Assembly (NCBI GenBank): GCA_963708735.1
Contig: CAVPTW010000007.1
Span: 11,498 to 75,497 of the forward strand
From: JAGPUQ01 sp963708735
GTDB taxonomy: Bacteria > Pseudomonadota > Gammaproteobacteria > Pseudomonadales > Porticoccaceae
Direction of reading: 5' to 3'
Length of the DNA stretch: 64,000 bases
Numbering within the stretch: position 1 is the first letter of the stretch; each line of letters starts with the position of its first letter. The position numbers and the translations under genes are program-made. Below, in pieces: positions 17,609 through 25,731 of this stretch. The notes under the pieces are model-generated. The model ran no database searches and was not told the DNA's origin. It was given only the letters and a program-made list of their open reading frames with translations.

Positions 17609-18564
17609 CGCCGCCGGCGAACCTGATGCAAGTGGAGCCTGTGGGGCAACGGGCGCTGGCGCCGCTGCTCGCCCTGTTGCGCGAGCGTCACGGCGATGCC
17701 GTGGTCGCCATCGTTCTTTACGGTTCCTGTCTGCGCAGCGGCGATTTCCATGAAGGGCTGGTGGATCTCTATGTGATCGTGGCGGATTACCGGCACTCGG
17801 GGCAAAGTGCCGGACGCATCCTGGGCAACTGGCTGTTGCCGCCCAATGTGTACTATGCCGAAGTGACAGAGCAGGGCCGCACCCTGCGCAGCAAATACGC
17901 GCTGGTGTCCCGCGCGGATTTTCAGCGCGGTCTGTCGCCGCGCAGTTTCGAGAGCTATTTCTGGGGGCGGTTCTGTCAGCCGGTGGCACTGGTCTATGCG
18001 CGGGGAAACGACAATCGGACCGGCGCACCTGATTACAGTGAGTTGCTCAGTGCGGATCAGGAGCTGGCGGCCACCACCTTGTTGAGTCGCGCGTTGCCGC
18101 TGTTGCCTCCCACGGGCCTGATCAGCGAGCTCTGGCAGCAGAGTCTGGCGCTGAGCTACGGCACCGAGTTGCGGGCGGAGCAGGGCGGGAGGACAAAGGA
18201 ATTGGCGATCTGGGGCGAGTCCTTTTACCGCGACCTGACCCGACGCATCGCCGCGCGGTTGCCCCATGGCTTCCTCCTGGTCGAGAGCGCGACCGGGTTG
18301 GGCTATGCCGCAACGGTTCCGCCGGGTGCCCGGTTGCGCGCGCGGATCGCGTGGCGCTTGCGCGCCCTGCACGGCAAGATGCGCTCCCTGTTGCGCCTGA
18401 CCAAGGCGCTGTTCACCTTTGCCGGTGGGCTGGATTACCTGGCCTGGAAGCTTGCGCGTCACTCGGGACAGCAGGTATTGATCCCGGACAAGGTGCGTCG
18501 CCACCCGCTGGTCTATGGTTGGACTTTCTTTTGGCGTCTTCATCGACGCGGCCTGTTCAAGTAA
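17605..18564 (+). CDS. Tam41-like nucleotidyltransferase (putative phosphatidate cytidylyltransferase)
   Basis: The 319-residue product looks like the mitochondrial CDP-diacylglycerol synthase Tam41 rather than bacterial CdsA. Similar elements occur in order: the nucleotidyltransferase motif LYGSCLRSGDF (38-48), the acidic strand VDLYVIVAD (53-61), PPNVYYAEV, LRSKYALVSRADFQRGLS, SYFWGRFCQPV and ALSYGTELRAEQ. Tam41 makes CDP-diacylglycerol from phosphatidate and CTP. The match is by motif pattern only and identity is low. The gene overlaps a lipid kinase that could supply phosphatidate, which supports the idea. The start is GTG 17605; ATG 17626 is an alternative. Confidence 0.6.
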   Translation: MTPPANLMQVEPVGQRALAPLLALLRERHGDAVVAIVLYGSCLRSGDFHEGLVDLYVIVADYRHSGQSAGRILGNWLLPPNVYYAEVTEQGRTLRSKYALVSRADFQRGLSPRSFESYFWGRFCQPVALVYARGNDNRTGAPDYSELLSADQELAATTLLSRALPLLPPTGLISELWQQSLALSYGTELRAEQGGRTKELAIWGESFYRDLTRRIAARLPHGFLLVESATGLGYAATVPPGARLRARIAWRLRALHGKMRSLLRLTKALFTFAGGLDYLAWKLARHSGQQVLIPDKVRRHPLVYGWTFFWRLHRRGLFK

Positions 18565-18620
18565 ATTCCCGTTGCACGCAATACCCTGATTTCCGAACCC
18601 CGTGAATCGAGACAGTACAG

Positions 18621-19565
18621 ATGACAGTGGCAGAAAACTCCCGGAGCGACACCGCGACCCCAGAGGAACTGCGGGTCTTCATCCATACCAATGACCGGCA
18701 GTGGCTCGGCGCCTTGGTGGCGGCCCATGCGCTGAAGCGCAATTCCCGCCACGCCGACACCTTTGCGGTGGAGTTCATTCACGTGAAGGATCATCCCTTC
18801 CTGGCCGCGCGCGAGGGGCAGAAATTCCTCCGTGGCGGCACCACCCGCACCTGGCGCATGGATGATCTCCAGTCGTTCACGCCCCTGCGCTTTCTGGCGC
18901 CGCGCCTCGCCGGGTATCGCGGCCGCGCCGTGGTGATAGATCCCGACGTGTTCGCGGTCGGCGACATTCACGAACTGCTGACTCGTGACATGCAGGGCGC
19001 AGCGGTGATGGGCCGGCGGCGCTCCGAGCGCGATGACAAGGGTTTTCAGGTCGCCACCAGTGTCATGCTGCTCGACTGCGCGCGGTTGCGGCACTGGGAT
19101 TGCGAGCGGGAGTTCGGCGAGCTGTTCAGTTTCGCGCGCGACTACAAGGACTGGATGGTGCTGGCACACGAGCGGCCCGAGAACATCGGCTGGCTGGAAC
19201 CCGAGTGGAACGATTTCGATCGCCTCACGCCGCAGACGAAAATGCTGCACAACACCAAGCGCCGCACCCAGCCCTGGAAGACCGGGCTGCCGGTGGACTT
19301 CACGCCCGCCGACAAGCTGAAAGACAAACCCCTGCTCGCCGGGCTGAACCGGGTGCGCGCGCGACTGCTGGGCGAATACGCTCTGCTCGGCCGCTATGCC
19401 CGCCACCCGGACCCCGCGCAGGAGCGGCTGTTTTTCACGCTGCTGCGGGAATGTCTGGAGAACGGCTCGGTGACCGAAGATCTGCTGCGCGTGGAGATGG
19501 CGCGCAATCACCTGCGCCACGATGCGCTGGATGTCCTGAACAGAATCCGGCTGGAGGCTGCCTGA
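18621..19565 (+). CDS. Glycosyltransferase, GT8-like fold (paralogue of the gene at 14689)
   Basis: This 314-residue protein is the better-bounded of two paralogous glycosyltransferases. After a short leader it has RVFIHTNDRQWLGALVAAHA, DLQSFTPLRFLAPRL, the donor/metal motif VIDPDVFAVGD, ATSVMLLDCARLRHW, QTKMLHNTKRRTQPWKTGL and HPDPAQERLFF. These agree with a GT-A fold, GT8-related transferase. The duplication on either side of the sulfotransferase-kinase-cytidylyltransferase genes suggests two similar sugar additions or an old tandem duplication. The 2OG oxygenase gene begins three bases after its stop. Confidence 0.75.
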   Translation: MTVAENSRSDTATPEELRVFIHTNDRQWLGALVAAHALKRNSRHADTFAVEFIHVKDHPFLAAREGQKFLRGGTTRTWRMDDLQSFTPLRFLAPRLAGYRGRAVVIDPDVFAVGDIHELLTRDMQGAAVMGRRRSERDDKGFQVATSVMLLDCARLRHWDCEREFGELFSFARDYKDWMVLAHERPENIGWLEPEWNDFDRLTPQTKMLHNTKRRTQPWKTGLPVDFTPADKLKDKPLLAGLNRVRARLLGEYALLGRYARHPDPAQERLFFTLLRECLENGSVTEDLLRVEMARNHLRHDALDVLNRIRLEAA

Positions 19566-19568
19566 ACC

Positions 19569-20285
19569 ATGCGCTATCTCGCTCTCGACAAACTCGCCGC
19601 GGTTGATGCGGCGGATTTCGCCCGGCGGCAGCCTTATCCCTGGCTGGGAATCGCCGATCTGGTGACGCCGGAGGGTTACGCCGAATTGCTGGCGAACATG
19701 CCCGGGCTCGAACTGTTCGAGAAAAAATTCGGTTACCGGCGCCGCGCGGGACAAGAGCCCCACGACCGCTATTCCCTCGAATTCACGCCCGATACCCCGG
19801 TGCCCGCGCCCTGGCGCGCCTTTATCGACGAGTTGTGCAACTCCGGTTACCGCGAGCAGATCGCGCGGCTGTTCCGCTGCCGGCGGCCTACTTTCCGGTT
19901 CCACTGGCATTACACGCCGACCGGGTGCTCGGTTTCGCCCCATTGCGACGCCGCGCGCGAATACGGCTCCCAGCTTTTTTACTTCAATCCCGAGGGTGAC
20001 TGGCAGCCGGAGTGGGGCGGCGGCACCCTGATCCTCGATGACGCCGGACGCCTGAGCTACGACTCGGCGCCGACGCTCGAGGAGTTTGTCGCCGTCCACG
20101 AAGCGCCCTCCATCGGCAATCAGTCGACCCTGATCCAGCGTACCGATCACGCCTGGCACGCGGTGCGGCCCATCGCCTGTCCCGAAGGTCGGCTGCGCCG
20201 CGTATTCATCGTGGTGGTGAATCCGGACACGCTCTACTGGCGGGTCCGCGACCGCATTGTCGGCAAACAGGTGCAGCGTTTTTGA
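19569..20285 (+). CDS. 2-oxoglutarate/Fe(II)-dependent oxygenase family protein
   Basis: A 238-residue protein with the 2OG-Fe(II) oxygenase pattern: iron ligands in SPHCDAAREYGSQLFYFNP (HxD) and a distal histidine in RTDHAWHAVRPI, followed by the 2-oxoglutarate-binding arginine in RLRRVFIVVVN. WGGGTLILDD fits the jelly-roll core. Such enzymes hydroxylate or otherwise oxidise an unactivated carbon; in this cluster a lipid chain or sugar is possible. It is tightly packed between the glycosyltransferase and the phosphopantetheinyl transferase. Confidence 0.78.
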   Translation: MRYLALDKLAAVDAADFARRQPYPWLGIADLVTPEGYAELLANMPGLELFEKKFGYRRRAGQEPHDRYSLEFTPDTPVPAPWRAFIDELCNSGYREQIARLFRCRRPTFRFHWHYTPTGCSVSPHCDAAREYGSQLFYFNPEGDWQPEWGGGTLILDDAGRLSYDSAPTLEEFVAVHEAPSIGNQSTLIQRTDHAWHAVRPIACPEGRLRRVFIVVVNPDTLYWRVRDRIVGKQVQRF

Positions 20286-21055
20286 GGCTTCTTGCGGCTG
20301 ATGCGATGCCGGCCGGCTGTCTGCCCGGATTGCCGCAACGGCCGTATCGAAACTTTGCCGGCGGCGCGGTCCAGCTGTGGCTGGCCCGACTCGGGGAATG
20401 CTTGGGCGCGTTGGAAAGGAGCAGCCAGGCATGCCTTTCCGACGTCGAAATAGCGCACTGCGCGCGGTTTGCCGATCCCGCCGATCGGCACCGGGCCTTG
20501 CTCGCGCGGCTGCTGTTGCGTCAGGCGCTGTCCCACCGGTATCCGCTGCCACCGGCGGGCTGGCGATTTGCGCGCGACCGACGGGGCAAGCCGGCACTCG
20601 TCTGGCCGGCGTTGCCGTTGACATTCAACCTGTCCCACAGCGGGGATCTGGTGGTCTGCGCTCTGGGTCGGCACTGCGAATTGGGTGTGGATGTGGAACA
20701 GATCGCGCCGCGGGATCGACTGCTGGCGCTGGCGCGGCGATTTTTTTCAGCGGATGAATGCGCGCGGCTCGGTGGCTTGTCCGGCGCCGCGCAGCGCGAC
20801 GCGTTTTACGATATCTGGACCGCCCGGGAGGCTTATTTCAAGGCAGTTGGCTGCGGTTTGACGGGATTTGCCGATCCGGAAGCCAGCGCCGTAGCGGCGA
20901 CAACCGCGCTCGGTTGGCAGCGGCGACGGGTGACGGAAATTCCGGGCTATCGCATGGCCCTGTGCTGGCGACCGAACGGACCGACGCCCGAGCGCAGGGC
21001 GATTGCGACCGCGCGCTACCTCGCCGCCACGCCGGTTGTCGGCGCGGCGGTATAG
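20282..21055 (+). CDS. 4'-phosphopantetheinyl transferase (Sfp/AcpT type)
   Basis: A product of 257 residues at most that would move the phosphopantetheine arm from CoA to a carrier protein. The two family motifs are present: GVDVEQI and WTAREAYFKAVG, plus FNLSHSGDLVV. The magnesium-binding D and E and the catalytic lysine are all there. The frame opens at TTG 20282, overlapping the upstream stop; ATG 20306 is a possible start, and neither has a strong ribosome site. The fatty acyl-AMP ligase in this cluster would need a pantetheinylated carrier, but no carrier gene is in the window. Its 3' end overlaps the convergent sulfotransferase gene by 40 bases. Confidence 0.88.
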   Translation: MRLLAADAMPAGCLPGLPQRPYRNFAGGAVQLWLARLGECLGALERSSQACLSDVEIAHCARFADPADRHRALLARLLLRQALSHRYPLPPAGWRFARDRRGKPALVWPALPLTFNLSHSGDLVVCALGRHCELGVDVEQIAPRDRLLALARRFFSADECARLGGLSGAAQRDAFYDIWTAREAYFKAVGCGLTGFADPEASAVAATTALGWQRRRVTEIPGYRMALCWRPNGPTPERRAIATARYLAATPVVGAAV

Positions 21056-21951
21056 CCGAACACAGGGTCCAGCTTGGTCATCAATTCGTCGAGCGCGCGG
21101 CACTGATCGTCATCGAAATAATCCCGGTAACCCCCGACCTTGGCGCGCCGCACCTTGAAGGACTCCGGATTATTGGCGTCGCCGGCTTTCACCCGCGCGC
21201 CGCTGTTGCGGAAGAAGCCTTCGGCTTCAAGTTTCTTCATGTTGTCGTAGGCGGCAAAATTTACCGCTTCGGCGATCTCGTCCGCCGTGCCCGGCGTACC
21301 GGTGAAACTCAGGATGCGTTGCAATTCCCGCCCCGGATCGCTCCGCATGTCTTCGTAGCGCACCAGCAGCAGGTCGGCGACTTCGGCGCGCGATGCGGCC
21401 CAGTCGTTGAAGTAGTCGATGATGCGCGGCAGGCCCACCTGCGGGTCCATCACAAAATCGAAAACGCTGATATCGGCGCCGTGGGGCGGATAGTCGTTGA
21501 GAAATTTTTTCCGCGGCTGGATGCGGAACTGCCACTGAAAGAATTGCGACACCGCGACATCGCGCGGGTCGCGTACCTGCAAAACGATTTTCTTGCCGGC
21601 GAAATGCGCTTTCGAATGCCAGTTGCCGGTGTAGTCGCGCAGGTAATTGTTGTGAGTGAAAAATACCCGCGGTGCCGCCGGATTCCGCCGGTGGAGGTTA
21701 TCGAAATCCAGCAATTCGGAGGCGGGCAGGCCGTAGCGCACCTGATAGAAACGCGACAACATCACTCGCAGCCAGGTCCGGCCGCTCTTGCCCCAGGACA
21801 TCAGTACCCAGTCCGCCGGTTGCAGGCGGCGGTATTCCAGCCAGCCCCGCAGCCAGCGTTCGGACGCCTTGCGCCGCTCGCGCGACGCAAAAGGACAAAC
21901 CGCGCTGGCGGCGTGCAGCGCGATGCGACCGTAATCAGTCACGGGCGGCAT
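21016..21951 (-). CDS. PAPS-dependent sulfotransferase (copy 2)
   Basis: A 311-residue paralogue of the other two sulfotransferases. The 5'-phosphosulfate loop is SWGKSGRTW, the 3'-phosphate motif is VRDPRDVAVSQFFQW, and LLVRYEDMRSDP and the tail SFKVRRAKVGGYRDYFDD are conserved. The start at 21951 (MPPVTDYGRI) gives a length like the other copies and overlaps the upstream copy's end by 17 bases, so the two are likely co-translated. The 3' end overlaps the convergent phosphopantetheinyl transferase gene. The acceptor is unknown. Confidence 0.87.
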   Translation of the reverse strand: MPPVTDYGRIALHAASAVCPFASRERRKASERWLRGWLEYRRLQPADWVLMSWGKSGRTWLRVMLSRFYQVRYGLPASELLDFDNLHRRNPAAPRVFFTHNNYLRDYTGNWHSKAHFAGKKIVLQVRDPRDVAVSQFFQWQFRIQPRKKFLNDYPPHGADISVFDFVMDPQVGLPRIIDYFNDWAASRAEVADLLLVRYEDMRSDPGRELQRILSFTGTPGTADEIAEAVNFAAYDNMKKLEAEGFFRNSGARVKAGDANNPESFKVRRAKVGGYRDYFDDDQCRALDELMTKLDPVFGYTAAPTTGVAAR

Positions 21952-22879
21952 CTCGCGGCGCGGTGGCCGCAGGCGTTTCGCTGTAACCAAAGCTCGGCGC
22001 GAGTCGCGTCGCGACCAGTCCGTCGATTTCCGCGAGTTGCCGGTCGTCGAAATAATCCCGATAGCCGCCCACCTTGGCGCGGCGCACCTTGTAGGAGTCC
22101 GGGTTGCCCGGATCGGCGGCCTTGAGGCGGCTGCCGCTGCGCCAGAAATAATTGGTCTCTTCCTTTTTGCGCAGATTTTCCACCGTGGCGAACTCGACCG
22201 CGTCGGCGATGGCGGCAGCATCGGGCTCCATGCCCAGAAACGCCACCAGACGGCTCAATTCGGGATGCGGCGTGGCGCGCAGGTCCTCATAGCGCAACAG
22301 CAGGGATGCGTGGATTTTGGGCAATTCGCGTTCCCAGAGATTCATGAATTCGATGATGTGGGGCAGACCCTGGTGTTCGTCCATCACGAAGTCGTAGATG
22401 GAAATATCGGCGCCGTGGCTCGGATACAGGTTCAGTGCCTTTTTGTAGGGGCGCATCCGGTGTTTCCACTGGAAGAACTGCGACACCGCGACATCCTGGG
22501 GGCGGCGCGCCAGCAGTACGGTTTTCTTGGCGTAGAAATCTTTCTTCGAATCCAGATTTCCGGTGTAGGTGCGCAAATAGTTGTCATGGGTGAAAAATAT
22601 TTTCGGCACCGCCGGATTGATCTTGTGGTAATTGTCGAAGCCGAACAGGATGTTCTCCGGAATGTTGCAGGCGACCTGGAAATAGCGCGACAGCATGGCG
22701 CGCACCCAGGTGCGGCCGCTCTTGCCGTAGGAGGCGAAGACATGATCGCAGCGCTGGTATTTCCAGTATTCCTCGCGGCCGCGACGCCAGCGTTCGAGCG
22801 CGAGCCCGCGCGCTTCCGGCAGGACGTGACTGGCGAGCCGAACCAGCCGTTTGGTGACGTGTTTGTTGATCACATGCAT
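21935..22879 (-). CDS. PAPS-dependent sulfotransferase (copy 3)
   Basis: A 314-residue sulfotransferase with the PAPS loop SYGKSGRTW, the region RRPQDVAVSQFFQWKHR, and LLLRYEDLRATP. Its 3'-phosphate motif reads RRPQD where copies 1 and 2 have VRDPRD, so binding residues may differ. The tail SYKVRRAKVGGYRDYFDD is shared. The ATG at 22879 (MHVINKHVTK) is chosen because upstream in-frame sequence looks non-coding. It is the first gene of a two-gene minus-strand unit with copy 2. Confidence 0.87.
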   Translation of the reverse strand: MHVINKHVTKRLVRLASHVLPEARGLALERWRRGREEYWKYQRCDHVFASYGKSGRTWVRAMLSRYFQVACNIPENILFGFDNYHKINPAVPKIFFTHDNYLRTYTGNLDSKKDFYAKKTVLLARRPQDVAVSQFFQWKHRMRPYKKALNLYPSHGADISIYDFVMDEHQGLPHIIEFMNLWERELPKIHASLLLRYEDLRATPHPELSRLVAFLGMEPDAAAIADAVEFATVENLRKKEETNYFWRSGSRLKAADPGNPDSYKVRRAKVGGYRDYFDDRQLAEIDGLVATRLAPSFGYSETPAATAPRDAARD

Positions 22880-22992
22880 GGGGTGGATCCGGTCGGAATG
22901 GCGTGATGTACACAGAGCGCGTGGCCGAGGGCGCAAGTTTAGCATTGGCCCGGCGGCGGTTTTGGGCGCGCCGGGGCGCTTGTCGGGTTGCC

Positions 22993-23131
22993 AGCTTGTT
23001 GAAAAACTGCTGCGGCAGCCATCTGCTTCGTTGCGCGGTGCTCGCTCCCTCGCCTATCTATCGGATATGTCTCGGTCGCTGCGCGCCGTGCGCCTCGCAT
23101 CTGGCCCCCTCGCGACGTTTTTCAACAAGCT
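22993..23131. repeat. 139-bp MITE-like element with 15-bp terminal inverted repeats
   Basis: AGCTTGTTGAAAAAC (22993-23007) is repeated as its exact reverse complement at 23117-23131. The interior has further imperfect symmetry (CCATCTGC against CCAGATGC) but no coding potential. It lies between the sulfotransferase pair and the acyltransferase gene, touching the latter's stop. Size and ends fit a non-autonomous mobile repeat or a large palindromic intergenic repeat. Confidence 0.6.
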
Positions 23132-23132
23132 G

Positions 23133-24086
23133 TTACGGGTTCTCGGTTGCCGACGCGGGGATTGCGCCCTTGGGCCAGCGCCGCTTGAGGCAGACCCACT
23201 GCGCCGGATCCGTGCGGATCCATTCCTCGAAGCGCCGGTTGATCTCGGTGGTCATGGCGATCGCGCGCGGCTGTTCCTCCTGGATATCCTCCGGCACCTT
23301 GATCGGTGGGCCGGCGGTGATGCGATAGCGATGATTCGGCAGGCGTTCGGTCCGCAGCGGAATCAGCGGCACCCGGGTGCGCAGGGCGAGGCGGGCGGCG
23401 AGGGTGTTGGTGGGCGCGGGAACGCCGAACAGGGGGATGGGTTCGCCTTCGTCCAGGCGCGTGTCCACCACCAGTCCCACGCACCGCCCCGCCGCCAGCT
23501 CCCGATGCAGGCGCAGCAGACCGCCGGTATTGGGGTAGAGATGAATGCCCGGAATCTTGCGCATGCGGTAAAACAGCTCGTGCAGGTACGGATTGGGTTC
23601 CTTCGCATAAAGATAGCTGGCCTCCATGCCGTGGTGGGGCACCATGGCGTTGCCCAGATTCCAGGCGCCGATATGGGCGGTGACAAAGAGAATGGGTTTT
23701 TTTGCGGCCAGCAGCGCAGCGGTGACCGGGTCGACAACAAATTCAAAGCGCCGTTCGCGCTCGGCGAGGATGCGGTCGGCGGCCAGCAGCTCGGCGGTCG
23801 CGAGTCCGAGATTGCGAAAGATCTGCTTCACCATGGCGCGGCGTTCGCGTGCACTTTGTTGCGGCAGCACGAAGCGCAGGTTGGCGTCGGCCTTGGCGGC
23901 CTTGGCGGTGTGGGGGCCAACCACACCGAACAGCCAGGACAGCAGCGCCCCGGCGCGCTCCGGGGACAGCAGGCGGGCGCTGCCGATCAAGGCCTTGAAA
24001 AAGTATCCCTCCACGGCCCACGCGGCCTGGCGCAGGGGCGGCCAGCGTTTGATCAGGCGCTTGGGGATCAGGTAGTACTCGGGCAT
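23133..24086 (-). CDS. LpxL/HtrB-family lysophospholipid acyltransferase
   Basis: A 317-residue inner-membrane acyltransferase of the lipid A late-acylation family, which moves acyl chains from carrier protein or CoA to lipid hydroxyls. Family features: VEGYFFKALIGSARLL near the N-terminus, NLRFVLPQQSARERRAMVKQ, the active-site block TAHIGAWNLGN, and AAGRCVGLVVDTRLDEGEPI. The catalytic HxxxxE/D motif reads H138-IGAW-N143, so the usual acid is asparagine. The start at 24086 (MPEYYLIPKR) is the first ATG with good coding sequence. It is the last gene of the acyl-AMP ligase operon, which suggests a lipid acceptor other than lipid A. Confidence 0.82.
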   Translation of the reverse strand: MPEYYLIPKRLIKRWPPLRQAAWAVEGYFFKALIGSARLLSPERAGALLSWLFGVVGPHTAKAAKADANLRFVLPQQSARERRAMVKQIFRNLGLATAELLAADRILAERERRFEFVVDPVTAALLAAKKPILFVTAHIGAWNLGNAMVPHHGMEASYLYAKEPNPYLHELFYRMRKIPGIHLYPNTGGLLRLHRELAAGRCVGLVVDTRLDEGEPIPLFGVPAPTNTLAARLALRTRVPLIPLRTERLPNHRYRITAGPPIKVPEDIQEEQPRAIAMTTEINRRFEEWIRTDPAQWVCLKRRWPKGAIPASATENP

Positions 24087-24124
24087 GGCGAAGCGGGTTC
24101 CGGGGCGCAGCGGCGGATGGCGGC

Positions 24125-24727
24125 TCAACGGCCGGTGGTGCGAAACACGATGTCCCACAGCGGTGAGCTGACGCCGTAGCGGCCGGTCTGATCGGAATAA
24201 TGGTGTTTCATGTGGTGGCGCTTGATCTGCTGGAACAGCTCAAGGCGCATCGAAAAATGATGGGTGGCGTAGTGAATGTAGTCGTACGCCAGATAGCCGA
24301 CCAGAAAAAACGCGCCGAACGGCTCGGTCCAGGGCGCGGGTATCAGCAACTCGAACAGTGGCCAGATCATCGCCATGATCAGGATTGCGCCGGCCGGCGG
24401 CATCACCAGGCGGGTTTTGTCCTGGGGGGATTCGTGATGGACGCCGTGAAACAGAAAGACCAGCCATTTGCCGAGCCGGGATTTGGCGGGGAAATGAAAC
24501 ACGAAGCGGTGCAGACCGTATTCGGTGAGGGTCCAGACCAGCAGCGCAGCCGCAGCCACCGGAAGCAGGTCGGTGAGCGACAGTCCGTGGAGCGTCACCG
24601 CGCGCCACAACAGCCAGCCGATTACCGGCGTCCACACCAGCAGCGGCACCACCGGATGCACATGGGTGAGGGCTTCCAGCAGATCATTGCGGAACAGGCG
24701 AATGGAAGTTGCGCTTTTCGACGACAT
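24125..24727 (-). CDS. Fatty acid hydroxylase / sterol desaturase family membrane enzyme
   Basis: A 200-residue di-iron membrane hydroxylase. Histidine clusters appear in order: EYGLHRFVFHF, FLFHGVHHESPQD, YDYIHYATHH and KRHHMKHHYSDQTGRYGVSS. This pattern is typical of Scs7-like fatty acid 2-hydroxylases and related carotenoid/sterol hydroxylases. Hydrophobic segments near 30-45, 55-70 and 110-145 would anchor it in the membrane. It sits 38 bases before the acyltransferase and 35 after the epimerase, so it probably hydroxylates the acyl chain handled by this operon. Confidence 0.85.
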   Translation of the reverse strand: MSSKSATSIRLFRNDLLEALTHVHPVVPLLVWTPVIGWLLWRAVTLHGLSLTDLLPVAAAALLVWTLTEYGLHRFVFHFPAKSRLGKWLVFLFHGVHHESPQDKTRLVMPPAGAILIMAMIWPLFELLIPAPWTEPFGAFFLVGYLAYDYIHYATHHFSMRLELFQQIKRHHMKHHYSDQTGRYGVSSPLWDIVFRTTGR

Positions 24728-24762
24728 CCGTCACTCATCTCGTGGTGGGGTGGAAGGTTTGG

Positions 24763-25702
24763 TTAATGCCCATCGTCATCATGCAGTGTCTTGCGCATCC
24801 CTGCCGCCAGATCGACCCGGGGCTGCCAGTCGAGCGCGGCACCCAGTTCGCGCCAATCGCATACCCAGTCGGCATGGCGCAATTCCCGCACTTTACCGGG
24901 TGTCAACATGGGTGCGTAGCGCAACAGCGCCGCGGCAACCCAGTTTACTCCCGCGATCCCGTTGAGCACCACGGAGGGCACCCGGAAGGATCGCACCCGG
25001 CGCCCGCAGACGGCACTGGCAATGCGGACGATATCCGACCAGCTGTAACCCGCGTCCATCGGATCGCTCAGCGTAAAAATTCGCCGTGGCAGCGAACTCC
25101 GTGGCCAGCCAGCGCAGGACCACGGTCGCCAGGTCGTCGATGTAGAGCACCGAGACGCGGTCCGTAACACGGCCGGGCAGCGGTGCAATGCCGCGCGCCA
25201 TCAGGCGAAACAGCGGCAGCAGTTCGCGGTCGCCGGGCCCGTACACGGCGGGAGGCCGCAGGATGGTCCAGGCGACGGTGTCGCCGCTCGCCGTCACCAC
25301 TTGCTCGCCGGCGAATTTGCTGGCCGCATAGGGCGACAGCTGCGGTTCCCGTGCCGCGAGCGACGACAGCGCCAGCAGTCGCGGAGGGGTGTCGGACATC
25401 TTGATGGCCTGTATCAGATGTCTGTTGCCCAGCACATTGGCGGGCGCGAAATCCGCCAGGGTGCGCCCGCGCACGGTGCCCGCGCAGTGGATCACCGCCG
25501 CACAGCCGGCGAGCAATTGTCCCAGCGCTAGCGGCGCGGCGAGGTCGCCGGGAACGATATCGACGCCGGCGCGCACCAGTGACTGCGCCTGTCCGGGTGA
25601 GCGCACCAGGGCGCGTACTCGAAACCCTGACGCCCGCAGGCGGAAACACAGGTTGCTGCCGATGAAGCCGGTTGCGCCGGTGATCGCAATGAGCGGCGCC
25701 AC
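24763..25702 (-). pseudogene. NAD-dependent epimerase/dehydratase (SDR), single-base frameshift
   Basis: The N-terminal part has the extended-SDR motif ITGATGFIGSN, with CAGTVRG, the catalytic YAASK and the motif ILRPPAVYGPGD. Near 25076-25080 the frame breaks at a T5 run (minus strand): removing one T joins EFAATANF to TLSDPMDAGYSWSD and continues to HDDDGH at 24763. The restored protein is about 310 residues, normal for the family. The start is probably GTG 25702, since no ATG precedes the Rossmann motif. It lies between acyl-AMP ligase and hydroxylase genes. The frameshift could be a real mutation or a homopolymer sequencing error. Confidence 0.8.
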
Positions 25703-25731
25703 CGGCGGGTGCGGGCGTGCCGTGCGTTCGA

